A DNA stretch of 64,000 nucleotides, from assembly GCF_020360975.1 (NCBI RefSeq), contig NW_025408674.1, forward strand, positions 1,054,001-1,118,000, given 5' to 3'. Each line of letters opens with the position of its first letter. Positions within the stretch are counted from its first letter, which is position 1. Shown piece by piece: positions 8,887 to 19,028 of this stretch. The notes under the pieces were generated by a model. The model was not told the DNA's origin, ran no database searches, and saw only the letters and a program-made list of their open reading frames with translations. This DNA is from Hirsutella rhossiliensis (taxonomy: Eukaryota > Ascomycota > Sordariomycetes > Hypocreales > Ophiocordycipitaceae). Both the position numbers and the translations under genes were made by a program.

Positions 8887-10811
8887 CTATTCCTCGCATT
8901 GGCAATATATCGACCTGATACCGGCCGCCTCGCACGTGAGATTCCGCGGCTGCGGCTCGAACAGCGACATGTCCCAGTACGGGGAGTCACGCGACGGAGG
9001 CCACTGCTCCATGTCGGCCAGCACTCGCAGTGTGCAGTGCGTGTTGTAGTGCGTGACGAGCGCCTGCTCATTCGCCAAGAGCCCGTCGCTGCCGTCTTTG
9101 GCGTGCAGCCGTAACGCAACATGTGCGGGCAGGAGTATGTGCAGCACTGGGTTCTGGTGCTCGATGCGGCCATTTTGCGTGAAGAGAAATTGAGGCCCAT
9201 GTGCAGGCCATGGTCGGCGAAGAAGAGCACGATGGTGTTGTCGAGGGAGCCGTCATCGCGGAGCTCGGCGAGAAAGTCGTGCAGCTGACGGTCGACGGTG
9301 GCGAGGACCTCGCCGGTTCCCTCGTGTCCCTCGATGAAGTTGACTGAGAGCAGCGAGGGCCAGTCGGGGTACGCGTCGCGGACTCGGCGGGCGAAATCAA
9401 AGTTCCAGGCGTGCACGTAGTCTCCGAAGGCGCAGCGGCGCCTAATGCTGAAGGGCCCGTTGAAGTTGCCATATGGGTTACTTCGGAGCGCAAAGTAAGG
9501 CGGCCAGCATGCCGGCCCGAGCATCTCATGGTCCACGGCCGTTATGGACGTGTTGCGGTCCTCATACTGGGACGACCAATCCTGGCACGAGGTGTCGGTG
9601 TGGGCAACGACGTAGCCGGCGTCGCGAAACTGCTGCCAGACAGGGTCGACGCCGCTGCGCCGTATTGTTCCCGTGTACATACTGCGGCTGTTGTCGTCGG
9701 TGTTGAAGCCGACGGCGTGCGAGCGGAAAAACTGGTAGAGCTGACGCCGGCCAGGCTCGTGCAGCTCCTCCAACAGCTTGGATGTGCGCCGCAGCCGCCG
9801 GTGAAAGCCCCGGCGGGACACGGCGTCGAAGGAGAGTAGCAGTATGTTAGGCCGCTGCGTCTCGGTCCGTCCTTGGCTCACGCGCGCCGGCGGCAGCGTG
9901 CGGGCGACGCGCAGCAGCAGCTTCTCCTCGTGGCCGCATCTCGCAATGACCGTCTCGGTCGACCGCACGTCGAGGCGCACCCGGCCGGTATACTCGCGCC
10001 GCACCGTGCGCTGGACAATCATCCGGTTCAATACATACTCTTTCTTCTCAGACGCGGGCCAGCTGCGCGTGTCGGGCAGCACGTCATATGAAACCGGCAG
10101 GCCCGGCGGGCATCCGTCGATGGTCAGGAGGGCGTCGTGCTGCGTGAGCCGCGCATCGAAGTCGATGGACGGCAGGGACAGCTCTGGGAGCCTGTCCAGA
10201 AATTCTGGGCTCCCGCAGGCGGTAGGTCAATAAAGGCCAGTTTGGCTCGGGAACCGACACGCCGCCGCATCGGGCTGGTAGCCGCGCCCGAGGAATCCGG
10301 CTCTCCAGCGCGCTCTCTGACGGACGAGCGACACGCTGGTGAGCAGCAGCAGCGAGACGACGAAGGCGCCGGCGATGCGCCAGAAATGCCGCGTGCTCCG
10401 GTAAAGCAGGACCGTGGCGAACACCACGAGGTTCAGCGGCACGGCGAGGACGACGAAGAGGATCATGTTGTAGTTGCCGTGCCGGGCGAAGGACTCGCCC
10501 CGGTCGGCTGCGCGCACCAGCGCCAGCTTGACCACAAGAATAACGCCGAGCACGAGCCGCCAGGCCCTCGGCAGCCGCAGCGTGTAGACGAGCGTGATGG
10601 CGGCGCTGTACAGCAGCACGCTGAGCACAAGCTCGACGCCGAGCGTGCCCATGTGCTGCTTGATCCATTCGAGGTCGCCGCCCGTCAGCGAAAGCAGGTA
10701 GAAATGGACGGAAGCGGCGGAGAAGGCGAGCACGAGGAGCGCTGCGGAGATGAATCGCAAGGCAGGCATGCGCAGTGAATGGTTCCCCAACTTGCTCCAT
10801 GTGCGCAACAT
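8887..10811 (-). pseudogene. DUF229 sulfatase-like membrane protein, broken
   Basis: The frame starts at 10811 (MLRTWSKLGN) with several hydrophobic segments in the first about 150 residues, typical of the membrane-anchored N-terminus of DUF229 proteins. An in-frame TGA at 10227-10229 interrupts it; the same frame then resumes (LPSIDFDARL, TIDGCPPGLPVSYDVLPDTR). The lumenal alkaline-phosphatase-like domain follows, with RPNILLLSFDAVSR and VLFFADHGLHMGLN. Near 9189 the frame slips by one base, and the true C-terminus continues in another frame (IEHQNPVLHILLPAHV to a stop at 8887). DUF229 is uncharacterised but related to sulfatases and phosphohydrolases. One nonsense codon plus one frameshift make it a likely pseudogene. 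The nonsense codon lies in a divergent linker, and I could not find a splice pair that preserves frame. Confidence 0.75.
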
Positions 10812-10869
10812 TGTACGTATGTCGCAAGGGTGCTGATTTGCCTTGAAGTCACTGACAGTTGGGATAGGA

Positions 10870-12537
10870 TGTTGGTTGGAGCTATGCGATTCCCCGGCAT
10901 GGAGTGGATGGACCGAATCATAGGAAGGGCCAATAATTCACTGATTCCCTACATTAACTCGAAGCTCAAGCTAGAAGACCAGCCAATCAAATTGATTCCA
11001 TACATATTTCAAACCAACAACACATTCCGTCTATTCAATAATAAATTAATCTCTAACCAAGCTAACCCTTCCGCGGAGAACTTCAACATCTTGATCTCAG
11101 AAGGCGGAACTATTAACAACGGCACTTTCGCTGCCCTGTCGCCTAGTGTTGTGCTTAGTGGCGCGATTAACAACTTGGTGCAAGCATTGGTAACAGATTT
11201 CGACACAGGATTTAATATTCTAATGCAATACGACGCAATTTCCGTGCGGCAGTACCTGCTCCAAAAAGGTTACTCTCCCCAGCAGATAGACTGGATCGAG
11301 ACAATCGCCGACGCCACCACACACTACGACACCTATTCTCTTTCAGAAGCCGTTATGGAACAGTGGATCTTTTACGAGGCCCCTCTTAGTAGCTGGCAAT
11401 GCGTTTATCGCACGGAGGATGAGCAAGTGAGCATAAAGATCAGGGACTGGAAGACTCTTGATTCTCCTATCTGGAGTGTATAATGTGCTGCATCTTTATA
11501 GGCGATGCGAGTGAACGACTAGAACCTGATGGAAGGTTCTGTGACTGTTAAACTGGTGACTACTGTGCGAGTCAGGGTTTCAGACTGTTGGAGGCTGATG
11601 TACTCTGTGTGACAGCGTTGAAGGCGATATGGGCCGCATCGTTGACGGACTGGTTAAAATCATCAGTAAGACAGTCGAGACCACAAAACGAGTCACAGCA
11701 ATCAAGGCAGCAGACAACGGTACTTTAAAGGTTGTCATCAATGGCGATGAAGAGAGAACCTATAATCATGTCATCAACACTGTGCCCCTGGGCGCCATGC
11801 AAGTAATGGACATGACCGAGTTAGATCTCGACTACCGCAAGAAGCTCGCCATCAGAAGGCTCCAGTACGACCCTGCTGGTAAAATTGACATGAAGTTCAA
11901 GAGCCGATAGTGTGTATTGATCATTCCCCTGCCATGAGCTCAACTAACTCCTAACCTGTAGGTGGGAGAGGCTTGACTCAGGCTCCTTTCAAGGCGGGCA
12001 ATCCTTCTCCGACCTCCCCATCCGCCGTTGCGTCTACCCGTCCTACGGTCTTGACACCGCCGACGCAGCAGGGACTATGATCGCCTCCTACACCTGGGGC
12101 CAAGACAGTGCTCGCCTGGGGGCTTACTACACGCACGACGACGCGCGGAAAAGAATCATTGAAATCACCCTTCGGAACCTCGCCGCCATGCACAACGTGA
12201 CATGAATTCCTCGAATCGCAGTATGTCGACTCTCATCTGTGGAACTGGTACGAAGGCCAAGATACAGTGGGCGCGTTTGCCATTTTCGGCCCTAGTGAGT
12301 ATAGCTCCATGCTGCCGGCTTTGATGATGCCAGCCGCCGAGGAAGCTACATTTTGCTGGCGAGGCGTTGAGTTCAGGACATGCTTGGATTATCGAGGCGG
12401 TTAATTCGGCGTACAGGACTGTGGCGGAGGTTTTGGCAGTCGAGAGAATGGATCACAAGTTGGCCGAGATGGTGGATACATGGGGGTTGATTAATGAGGT
12501 TGAGATGGGGTGGTACTCGAACGTCTTTGCCCAGTGA
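10870..12537 (+). pseudogene. Flavin amine oxidase (L-amino-acid oxidase type), decayed
   Basis: Coding similarity begins abruptly at VGAMRFPGMEWMDRII (about 10870). The FAD-binding Rossmann N-terminus is missing, and the fragment abuts the start of the DUF229 gene. It continues to YEAPLSSWQC at 11400, is split by a 209-bp solo LTR (11406-11614), and resumes as VEGDMGRIVDGLVKII. An intron follows FKSR (about 11909-11951). Its donor codon now reads CGATAG instead of a Trp codon, a G to A change that gives a stop. The next exon has WERLDSGSFQGGQSFSDLP and YTWGQDSARLG, then two frameshifts before the C-terminal FAGEALSSGHAWIIEAVNSA motif, which contributes to FAD binding in this family. Family assignment is secure; function is lost. 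Confidence 0.85.
11406..11614 (-). mobile_element. Solo LTR, family TATCGCAC, copy 1
   Basis: A 209-bp insertion in the amine oxidase, flanked by perfect 5-bp duplications GCGTT (11401-11405 and 11615-11619). In minus orientation it starts TGTCACACAG. About 70 bp at its left edge, including GGAGGATGAGCAAGTGAGCA, recur at 32463-32676, another solo LTR of the same family. Removing it with one duplication restores the host codon order. Confidence 0.88.
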
Positions 12538-12609
12538 GCTTTTGCTCCGAATATTGCTGTCAGCTCTCGTACGGCACCAGAAGCTTACCTAGAAACGAGC
12601 CGTCCTCAT

Positions 12610-12815
12610 CGCTCAGACAATAGAGATTTCGGACCATATCCGGTCAGGGATAGGTAGTGGCTTCAAGAGGCCACGCCGTTTCTCTCTCCAAACGTTGCTC
12701 TTCCGCATACATTGCAATTTCTCATAAACCGGCGTACGTCAGGGTCCAGTGCCGGCTGATAGGACCGGCGGCTGATCATAGCTTTGAGCATGTCTCTCCC
12801 TGGATGGCCTGTGAG
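12610..12815 (-). pseudogene. Gypsy integrase fragment
   Basis: The minus-strand translation gives GHPGRDMLKAMISR, then VRRFMRNCNVCGRATFGERN, matching the H2C2 zinc-binding region of the Gypsy integrase at about 45930-46130 in this window. It then runs toward the equivalent of LPIPDRIWSE. The piece is about 200 bp, with stops, no LTRs and no catalytic triad. It is an old fragment of a chromovirus related to the full element at 44614-50324. Confidence 0.7.
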
Positions 12816-13506
12816 GGTCAGTGTGGCTAACAAACCGACAGACCTAGACCGGTCCCTACCCTGGAAGATCGCGACACTAAGCTATTTACAGATACTTGTA
12901 TTTCGACTTCATCACCCCGAAGCCCCACGATTTGCTTTTGCTGAAGCGAGCAGTGATCGAGCAGAGCGAGAAGACATCCTAGCACTATCACGGACGAAGG
13001 CAGATGAGACAGTTTTGTATGAACTGGCCTCTCTTGCCTTTCGATTGGGTTCGACTCTGACAAGATCAGTAATATCTTGCAGAAGCCCATTGATCGACAG
13101 ATTGCCGAGCAAGCACTTTTTACAGCTCGTAAGCCCGATCAGTATCACTATTGTGACCAGGAAGAATGCATCCAGCAGATCCTGGGTGCGTTCGCAGCTG
13201 CAATACCTAGCCCTAGAAGCAGCGGACTGGTTGCGGGACAAGAGGTTACCAGAGAACACGACCAGCCACCAAAGCGATACGGCCGACCGAATGCTCTTGA
13301 TCATGATTATGACAAAGCTCATCTCTTTCTTCCTCAGATGCAGGATGAGGTCGACGTCGAGCGAAAAGAAATAGACAGTCTTTATTCACACGCACCCAAA
13401 TCTCAATTCGCACGCCGCACATGCAGCCACAGCGCCTCCGAGATCGGAGCCCAATAAACCATTGGTGCGGATGTCTGACATTTCCAACTCCTTGGCGAGC
13501 AGGAGT

Positions 13507-15870
13507 CTAATTCGTTGCAACAGTAATGCTGTCGCCAACCGTATCTTTACCACCCTCGTTGGCAAGCCACGAGTCTGCTACTCCCAGATCTTGCGTCATT
13601 TCAGAAGAGTTACACCGTTCAGCTCGTTTGCTGCTGTCGTCCTGTGTCTTCGCCTGTCGGCGCGTAACTCGAGTGCTTCCTGACTCGACAACTTTACTCC
13701 GTTTCGGCCGACGTCGCGGTTTGTCTTGTGCGTCTGCTGCATATTCTTCCTCCAGCGTTGCCCCCAGTTCGAATTGAGAGTAATTTCGACGCGCTGAGCG
13801 CTGGACGCCACTCCGTGTTGAGCCTTGAGGGGCTAGCTGCTTCTCTGGGATTGCGCGTTCGTTGCCAAATGGTTCGCCATTGCGTGGTCGACCCTTAGGT
13901 ATCCCCATTAGAGGACGTTGTATTTGAAGGAGAGGATCATCAATGTCTCGTGATCGCTTGAGATGCCAGAATGGATCTAGGTCTTGCCTCTTGAGTGGTT
14001 CCTTTCGACGAGCTAGCTCCAAGAGCCTGTGAGCACAGGGTAGACCGTATTGAGCCCTCGTGGATCCAGAACATTGCGGCAGTGCCTTCTTAGAGACCCG
14101 GCTCGATTCCATAACTCGGTGCATCTCGTTTAGCTGGTCTAGCGCCCAACGAGTCACGTTTAGGGGGAGCTGGCCGAGCCATTCTCTTCCCGAGAACTGG
14201 TTCCGAATAGTGGTATTAGCCTGTTGTATTTTATCTTTATACAGTTGACGCTTATCCGCCGTCTGACTAGCAGCCGCCGCTTCGACGTCCGGGAGGTCGG
14301 ACCGAAGGGACAGGTGGTACGTCTTCAGGGAATGATGATTTGATTCGGCGGGTGATGTAGTAATTAGTCCGAAGTTGCGATAATATCGTGTAAAGCAACA
14401 GGCCCACTCTTTCTTCAGTGGCAAGTACGTGTCCTTGAGGTATCGGAGAATTCGCTTCTGCTGCGGAAAGCTCTCTTGAAGTTGCTTCCAAGCCTGAATG
14501 AAGTCTTCTTCCGATCTGCTATAGACCATGAATCTCCAGAGGAGATACAGGCCGGCACAGTATTAAGGACTCGTTTGGGAAGAGAACCAAGCTTCGCGTC
14601 CCTCATGTTTTCACCTCGGTATTCTCACGTTCCATCTCTTGGACGTCAAGAGCATCGGTATTGTCCCAATTTTCTGCGTCATCGTCCAGATCAGAGTCAT
14701 TATCCTTCTTCCACCACTTCTTGATGTATGAGACCACATTGCTGTTGATATGGAAAACACATAGCTGAAGTTGCGTGTTGGGAAATATTTGTCGTATGGC
14801 ATTGCGCAGCTGATCGTCCATGTCTGTGATAACGACCTCTGGGGATCTAATGATGCCTGCTCGTAGGAATCTAGATACCTGCTTTAGAAACCACTCAAAA
14901 CTAGCATATTGCTCGTTATTGAGTAGACCATAACAGACAGGCATCGATGTCTTCTCCGAGGACACAGTTACAACAGTAACCAATGGCATTTTATAGCAGT
15001 TGGTACTGTACGTAGCATCGATCTGGAGACACGACGAGAACTGTTGCCACATTTTGCCGCCCTGGTGGTATCCCCAAGCGGCGTGGCGAAAACGGAACTC
15101 ATCTTCGATCCAGTCTAGCCCCCATATCCAGACTTTCTTCGACTCAGAAAGCGTCCTAACAAAATCGTTGGCGGGACCATAGCCTTGACGTTTTGCCTGG
15201 TTGACTTTCCATCTCCAGTTATAAATATCTGCTCTGCGAACAGGGATCTTGGGCCACTTATGGCAGAGCTGCTTATGAACGGATCGAGAAGAAATCGTAG
15301 TGTCCAGACAAAGATCTTCCAATAGTTTCATTTGTTCCGCCGTTAACTTTCTCCAATGGTAGTGCTCCGAAAGACTTTGCGATGGGCCGTGGTCTCGATG
15401 AAGAGAGCTCACAATTCTCATGGACCACTCGTAATTGTTGGCCTGGAGGATTGAACGATGACTTTGAATGGACAGTTGGCGGCTATCTTTGCTGTATTCG
15501 TATTGCGAATTTTGGCCACGGATGCCTTTGGGTTGAAATGCCGACTCTTGTCACATGCAAGTTCATATTTTATCGTTCGCTTCTTCGCCTTATCCTTCTG
15601 ACTTCGTATAGTAACGATGCCCATCCGATTCTGAATGCAGAACGCTTTCAAGACATCAAGGAGTCGATCAAAAGACTCATAGCTTGTTGTCAGTAGGGGA
15701 GAGTCCGATGGAAACACTACCTCCCATGGCTGACCATCCCAGTCGTCGTTGTCGTGGAAATCGTCGCAGTCGTTGGATTCGCTGAACTCATCGGCTGAAT
15801 CGACTGGTAACTCTCCACCTGGTTCGGGAAGCGTCGGAGGAAGCGCCGGAATCAGAGCTGGAGAAGCCAT
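13507..15870 (-). pseudogene. MULE transposase (element 2)
   Basis: The start is the ATG at 15868-15870 (MASPALIPALPPTLPEP). The first part to about 15440 has an acidic N-terminus and a zinc-binding FAR1-like stretch (YELACDKSRHFNP ... ANCPFKV). One base is missing near 15440, after which the frame continues LQANNYEW then RDHGPSQSLSEHYHWRKL. The catalytic MULE domain has LQIDATYSTN, VVITDMDDQLRNAI and QLCVFHINSN. Another break or a small intron lies between 14530 and 14610. The C-terminal ORF (14529-13507) has the acidic site SPAESNHHSLK, a SWIM-like C..QYGLPCAH and a basic tail. It is clearly a different subfamily from the transposase at 1319-3875. Confidence 0.83.
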
Positions 15871-16042
15871 GGCGATTGAACGTTGCTAGGTCGCGCTGTG
15901 AGCCTGTTGTGCTTAGTGAAGCTGGTGTATTCCAGCCACTTCCAGACTGTCAGTTACTCTTGTTTCAACTGAACTGAAAACACTATCTGCAAATTTTCAG
16001 AATACTGTACGGATATAACCTCAGGTACTGGAAGTACTCATG

Positions 16043-16253
16043 TGTTAGGCGCACAGCCACGTTGTAACAGAGAGTGAAGAACGGAGGCGATCGATGCAAT
16101 TGTTGATCTCTGGCCACTCACCAACAGGTTGGGGAGCGAGGCCTCTGTTAATACACCAGCTTCCTCCGTGTTTCCACGGACTCTCCTCCGTGTTGTTACG
16201 GAGTCTCACTCCCTTGGGGCAGGGCCTACAGGCTACGTCCCAGGCGCGTGACA
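16043..16253 (-). mobile_element. Solo LTR, 212-bp family, copy in MULE 2
   Basis: It reads TGTTAGGCGCACAGCC to GGCGCGTGACA and aligns with the better-preserved copies at 18057, 24352 and 31603. Flanking pentamers TCATG and CCATG differ at one base, consistent with an old 5-bp duplication. It lies inside the right part of MULE 2. Confidence 0.7.
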
Positions 16254-17481
16254 CCATGAGCCTGGTGGAACCGTGGAAGGACGTCCTACAATAGGACTTC
16301 CTGCCAAATCCTATTGTACAATTAGGGCTCAATTATAGAAGGATTACTGAAATGCTAGATTGGAATTTGTGACAAGCATCTCCAACACAGGAGTTAAATG
16401 GATATATCTCCTTCGCTTCATAACTGGCGTTGACAAGTCCCAAGAATGCTGTCTGCGGGATCGTTGGCGAAGTCGGAGTTCTTGTGGCTATGCTGTGGCT
16501 GAATGTGGGGGGGTGCGTGCGAATTGAGATTTTGGTGCGTGTGAATAAAGACTGTCAAGAAATAACATCGACATTCGTACGGTGGTCCGTCTACTGCGCT
16601 TATTTCGGACTACCACCGTCAATCGGAAGTGTTAGTATAACAGATATTGCTACAAGCGATGATGTAGCGATGACAACTACCGACACCGGGCGGGAAGAAC
16701 AAGCAACATTCAGCGGAAAGCCCACAACGAGGATGAAGAAGACGTAAGCTTGGCTGTTATAAGGCAGGAGCTTGAATTGGAGCGAGCGAGGCTCCACAGC
16801 ACGCATCAGCAAGTGGGAAACCAAAGTAGGAGGCTTGAACAGTTGGCGCGGAAGGAAGTGATGCAGCAGGGAAGGCTCGACGGGATAAGCCGTCAAGTGC
16901 GAGACCAGAATGCAAGACTCGAAGAGTTGAGACGAGACTCGCTTCTGGAGCAGGAGAGACTGGACAGATTTAGGAGTTTGGTGGAGCAAGAGCAGGGCAG
17001 ACTGCATGAACACCCTACAAGCTCCCCCAGGCACTTCGCGGCCTCGCGAACCCTCTCGATTGAAGGTTCAGAGGTGGAGCAAGAGGATGATTCCGCAAAC
17101 ACGACATCAGCAGCTATCGATGGTGTTCACTTTCAATCACTCCGTTCTGAATGCAGAAGAGTTATCAAAGAACAAATACCATCCTGTTCACAGAGCATTT
17201 CTATGACCCAAGGTAACAGTTCTTCCCGACCCATTAACTTCTGCACATACTGTTTCTCACATAATTATTTCATAGCGAATGAAGCCTTGGAGCCAAATCA
17301 CGGAGACCTTCGATATGACTCTTTTTCTTCTAGCCTTGTCACGCCGAATGACCAACTAGCAGCATCTTCGCGGTGCAGGAGCCAAGAAAGAAGAGGAACA
17401 AGCCACGCACCGCTTCATGCAGTGCCCAAAGGAAACGCCTTTCGACCCGAAGTAGCCGAGAACACGAACTTATGCGTTTGA

Positions 17482-17729
17482 GAGCGGCAAGACGCGGACC
17501 TGACTGACGGATTGGTACGGGCTGTGCCCGGCTTGGTGGACCCGGCTGTCCCGGGTCCGGTGGGTTATGCCCCGGCCTCAGGTCCCAGGCCCCGGCTCCG
17601 CTCTGCGGAGCCGATGGCTGCAAGAATGTTCTTCGATGGGCGATATAAACCCACACTCGGGACTGCGCCTCAATCCTTGCTTTCTGTTTTCCTTAGCTCT
17701 AGATAGACAATACTTAGGCACCTGCTTTA
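17482..17729. other. GC-rich hairpin and TATA-containing segment, no gene
   Basis: 17510-17620 is GC-rich with repeated GGCCCCGG-type motifs and a hairpin GGCTCCG-ctctg-CGGAGCC. A TATAAA follows at about 17643. The arrangement resembles an LTR promoter, but no matching copy or duplication was found. Confidence 0.3.
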
Positions 17730-17892
17730 TATGGAGCATAATCACGACGAAACTGTGAGAAACGGAGACCAATGATTGAATTGTTGATCTCTGAAGAGCC
17801 CTTTCAACACTTGAGAGGCGGGGTCCTTTAAGTAATAGCATCCACGTTTCTGACGCTATGTCTCGGAGGTCTGCCATAGCTGGCACGTGACA
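17730..17892 (-). mobile_element. Diverged LTR fragment of the 212-bp family
   Basis: Contains GAGAAACGGAGACCAATGA and TTGTTGATCTCTG, found in the same order in the complete copies, and ends GGCACGTGACA at 17892. The left boundary is approximate and no duplication is visible. Confidence 0.5.
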
Positions 17893-18056
17893 TGCTTCTT
17901 GAATGAACTTGGGCCAGCCTCTTTCACGAATTCATCAAACACAATATCATATTTAGCGGCACATGGCATATAACCTGCCAGGAGCAAAGGTACCACACCT
18001 TCGGCGCCACCCGTTCAAGACGTAACAATAGCGGAAGCAAGATCGACTTGAGCCGT

Positions 18057-18271
18057 TGTAAGGCGCACACACAACTAAACAGAGAGTGAGGAACGGGGGT
18101 CAATCATTCAATTCATTGATCTCTGACGAGCTCCATCAGGTGCTATGCAACCCTACTTTTATAACCACGAGAGGCCTCCCAGCCCCGTGCTTTTCCCTGG
18201 AAAAGTCACTCCAGCCAGTGGTTGGAATCAACCAGCCATCTACCGTGGTCAAGCACTTTAGGCGCGTGACA
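18057..18271 (-). mobile_element. Solo LTR, 212-bp family
   Basis: 215 bp from TGTAAGGCGCAC to GCGCGTGACA, with perfect 5-bp duplications GCCGT at 18052-18056 and 18272-18276. When it is removed, an unidentified minus-strand frame becomes contiguous (LSGQATLWTAQVDLASAIVT, then GYMPCAAKYDIVFDEFVKEA after a stop), so it interrupted some older coding sequence. Confidence 0.85.
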
Positions 18272-18949
18272 GCCGTCCAGAGCGTTGCCTGGCCGCTAAG
18301 ATGTATAAGATCATGAAAATAAGGCGCATTTTATAGTTGGTCGTGTCAAGATGAAGACGAAGAGAAAGAAGGACAGATTACGAAGACTGTTAATCATCGA
18401 CCGTTTATCCGTATCTTTGGAGTGGTCTCTTCCGCAGGGCACGGATAACAGGAAGACAAAGTCGAGGTTCCCAACAACTGAGATTCAAGAAGACCAAGAC
18501 AAACTTAGGGATTCTAAATTCGTGTATGTCTCTACCAGCTCGTTATATTGAGAGTGTATTCGTCTGGAAGGTCGTTGAAGACTCTGCTTGTGGGAACTAA
18601 GTTAGGAGGGAGCTACTCCAATATCACGATCGCTAGGTAGTACTGCGTACAAAATGCCGCCGTATTATTGGGCCGCGCACCATGTTCTTCCATAGATACG
18701 CAGTACGTTGCAGGTTTGTGTGAAACATTTGAAAGGGCAATCGTGCTCTTTTTGCCAGTACAGGTGATTAGTGACGAAGGATAGTATCTAATCAGCACCG
18801 AATCGAGACAGTCATAATAAGACACTGAGGTCCATGCGTGTGTCGTACTGTCTATGCTGTGTGGGCAATTTGTGCTCAACAGAAGTAAGAGGTATGAATC
18901 GGCGAGCTTAGAAGTTGTCGAGTCTCAATTGACGAGGTTTAAAACGGCT
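18272..18949. other. Unassigned, no gene seen
   Basis: Reading both strands gives no recognisable domain. The left part may hold the rest of the unidentified frame interrupted by the solo LTR at 18057-18271. Confidence 0.25.
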
Positions 18950-19009
18950 AGGTTTAGTGTGGCAAGGTTTAGTGTGGCAAGGTTTAGCGTGGCAAGGTTT
19001 AGCGTGGCA
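18950..19009 (+). repeat. 15-bp tandem repeat, four units
   Basis: Four consecutive copies of AGGTTTAGYGTGGCA (units 1-2 with T, units 3-4 with C), preceded and followed by partial units. It lies immediately outside the inverted repeat at 19029 that bounds the Crypton region. Confidence 0.9.
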
Positions 19010-19028
19010 AGGTTTGACATCAAGTGGA

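Larger units (their letters stand above)
13374..16556 (-). mobile_element. MULE DNA transposon 2
   Basis: A 3183-bp element with diverged terminal inverted repeats. The left reads inward GACAGTCTTTATTCACACGC, and the right (reverse complement, ending 16556) starts with the same 20 bases. Both continue with CTCAATTCGCACGC. Target duplications of 8 bp (AAGAAATA) lie at 13366-13373 and 16557-16564. It interrupts the DUF3723-like gene and contains one minus-strand transposase and, near the right end, a solo LTR (16043-16253). Confidence 0.85.
12870..17481 (+). pseudogene. DUF3723-like protein with coiled-coil C-terminus, split by MULE 2
   Basis: Two parts, 12870-13373 and 16557-17481, flank MULE 2. 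Part one reads RFAFAEASSDRAER, KADETVLYELASLAFRLG, then after a one-base slip near 13050 FDSDKISNILQKPIDRQIAEQALFTARKPD. The RLGF motif and surroundings match DUF3723 proteins as I remember them. Part one ends DEVDVERKEI at the target duplication. Joined across a single duplication copy, the frame continues directly as TSTFVRWSVYCAYFGLPPS. After another slip near 16720 it enters a heptad-rich region (QELELERARLHSTHQQ ... RLDGISRQVRDQNARLEEL), a coiled coil of about 90 residues, then a Ser-rich tail to 17481. DUF3723 has no known biochemical role but is one of the recurrent cargo families of fungal Starship elements. The start was not located. Confidence 0.68.

Noticed and set aside
10200..10260. 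Hypothetical 56-bp intron removing the TGA in the DUF229 gene
   Set aside because: The only GT..AG pair that removes the stop shifts the downstream frame, so a nonsense change is the simpler reading.
10137..10778. 213-codon plus-strand frame rich in Glu, His and Gln
   Set aside because: Antisense to the hydrophobic N-terminus of the DUF229 gene in GC-rich DNA; no domain.
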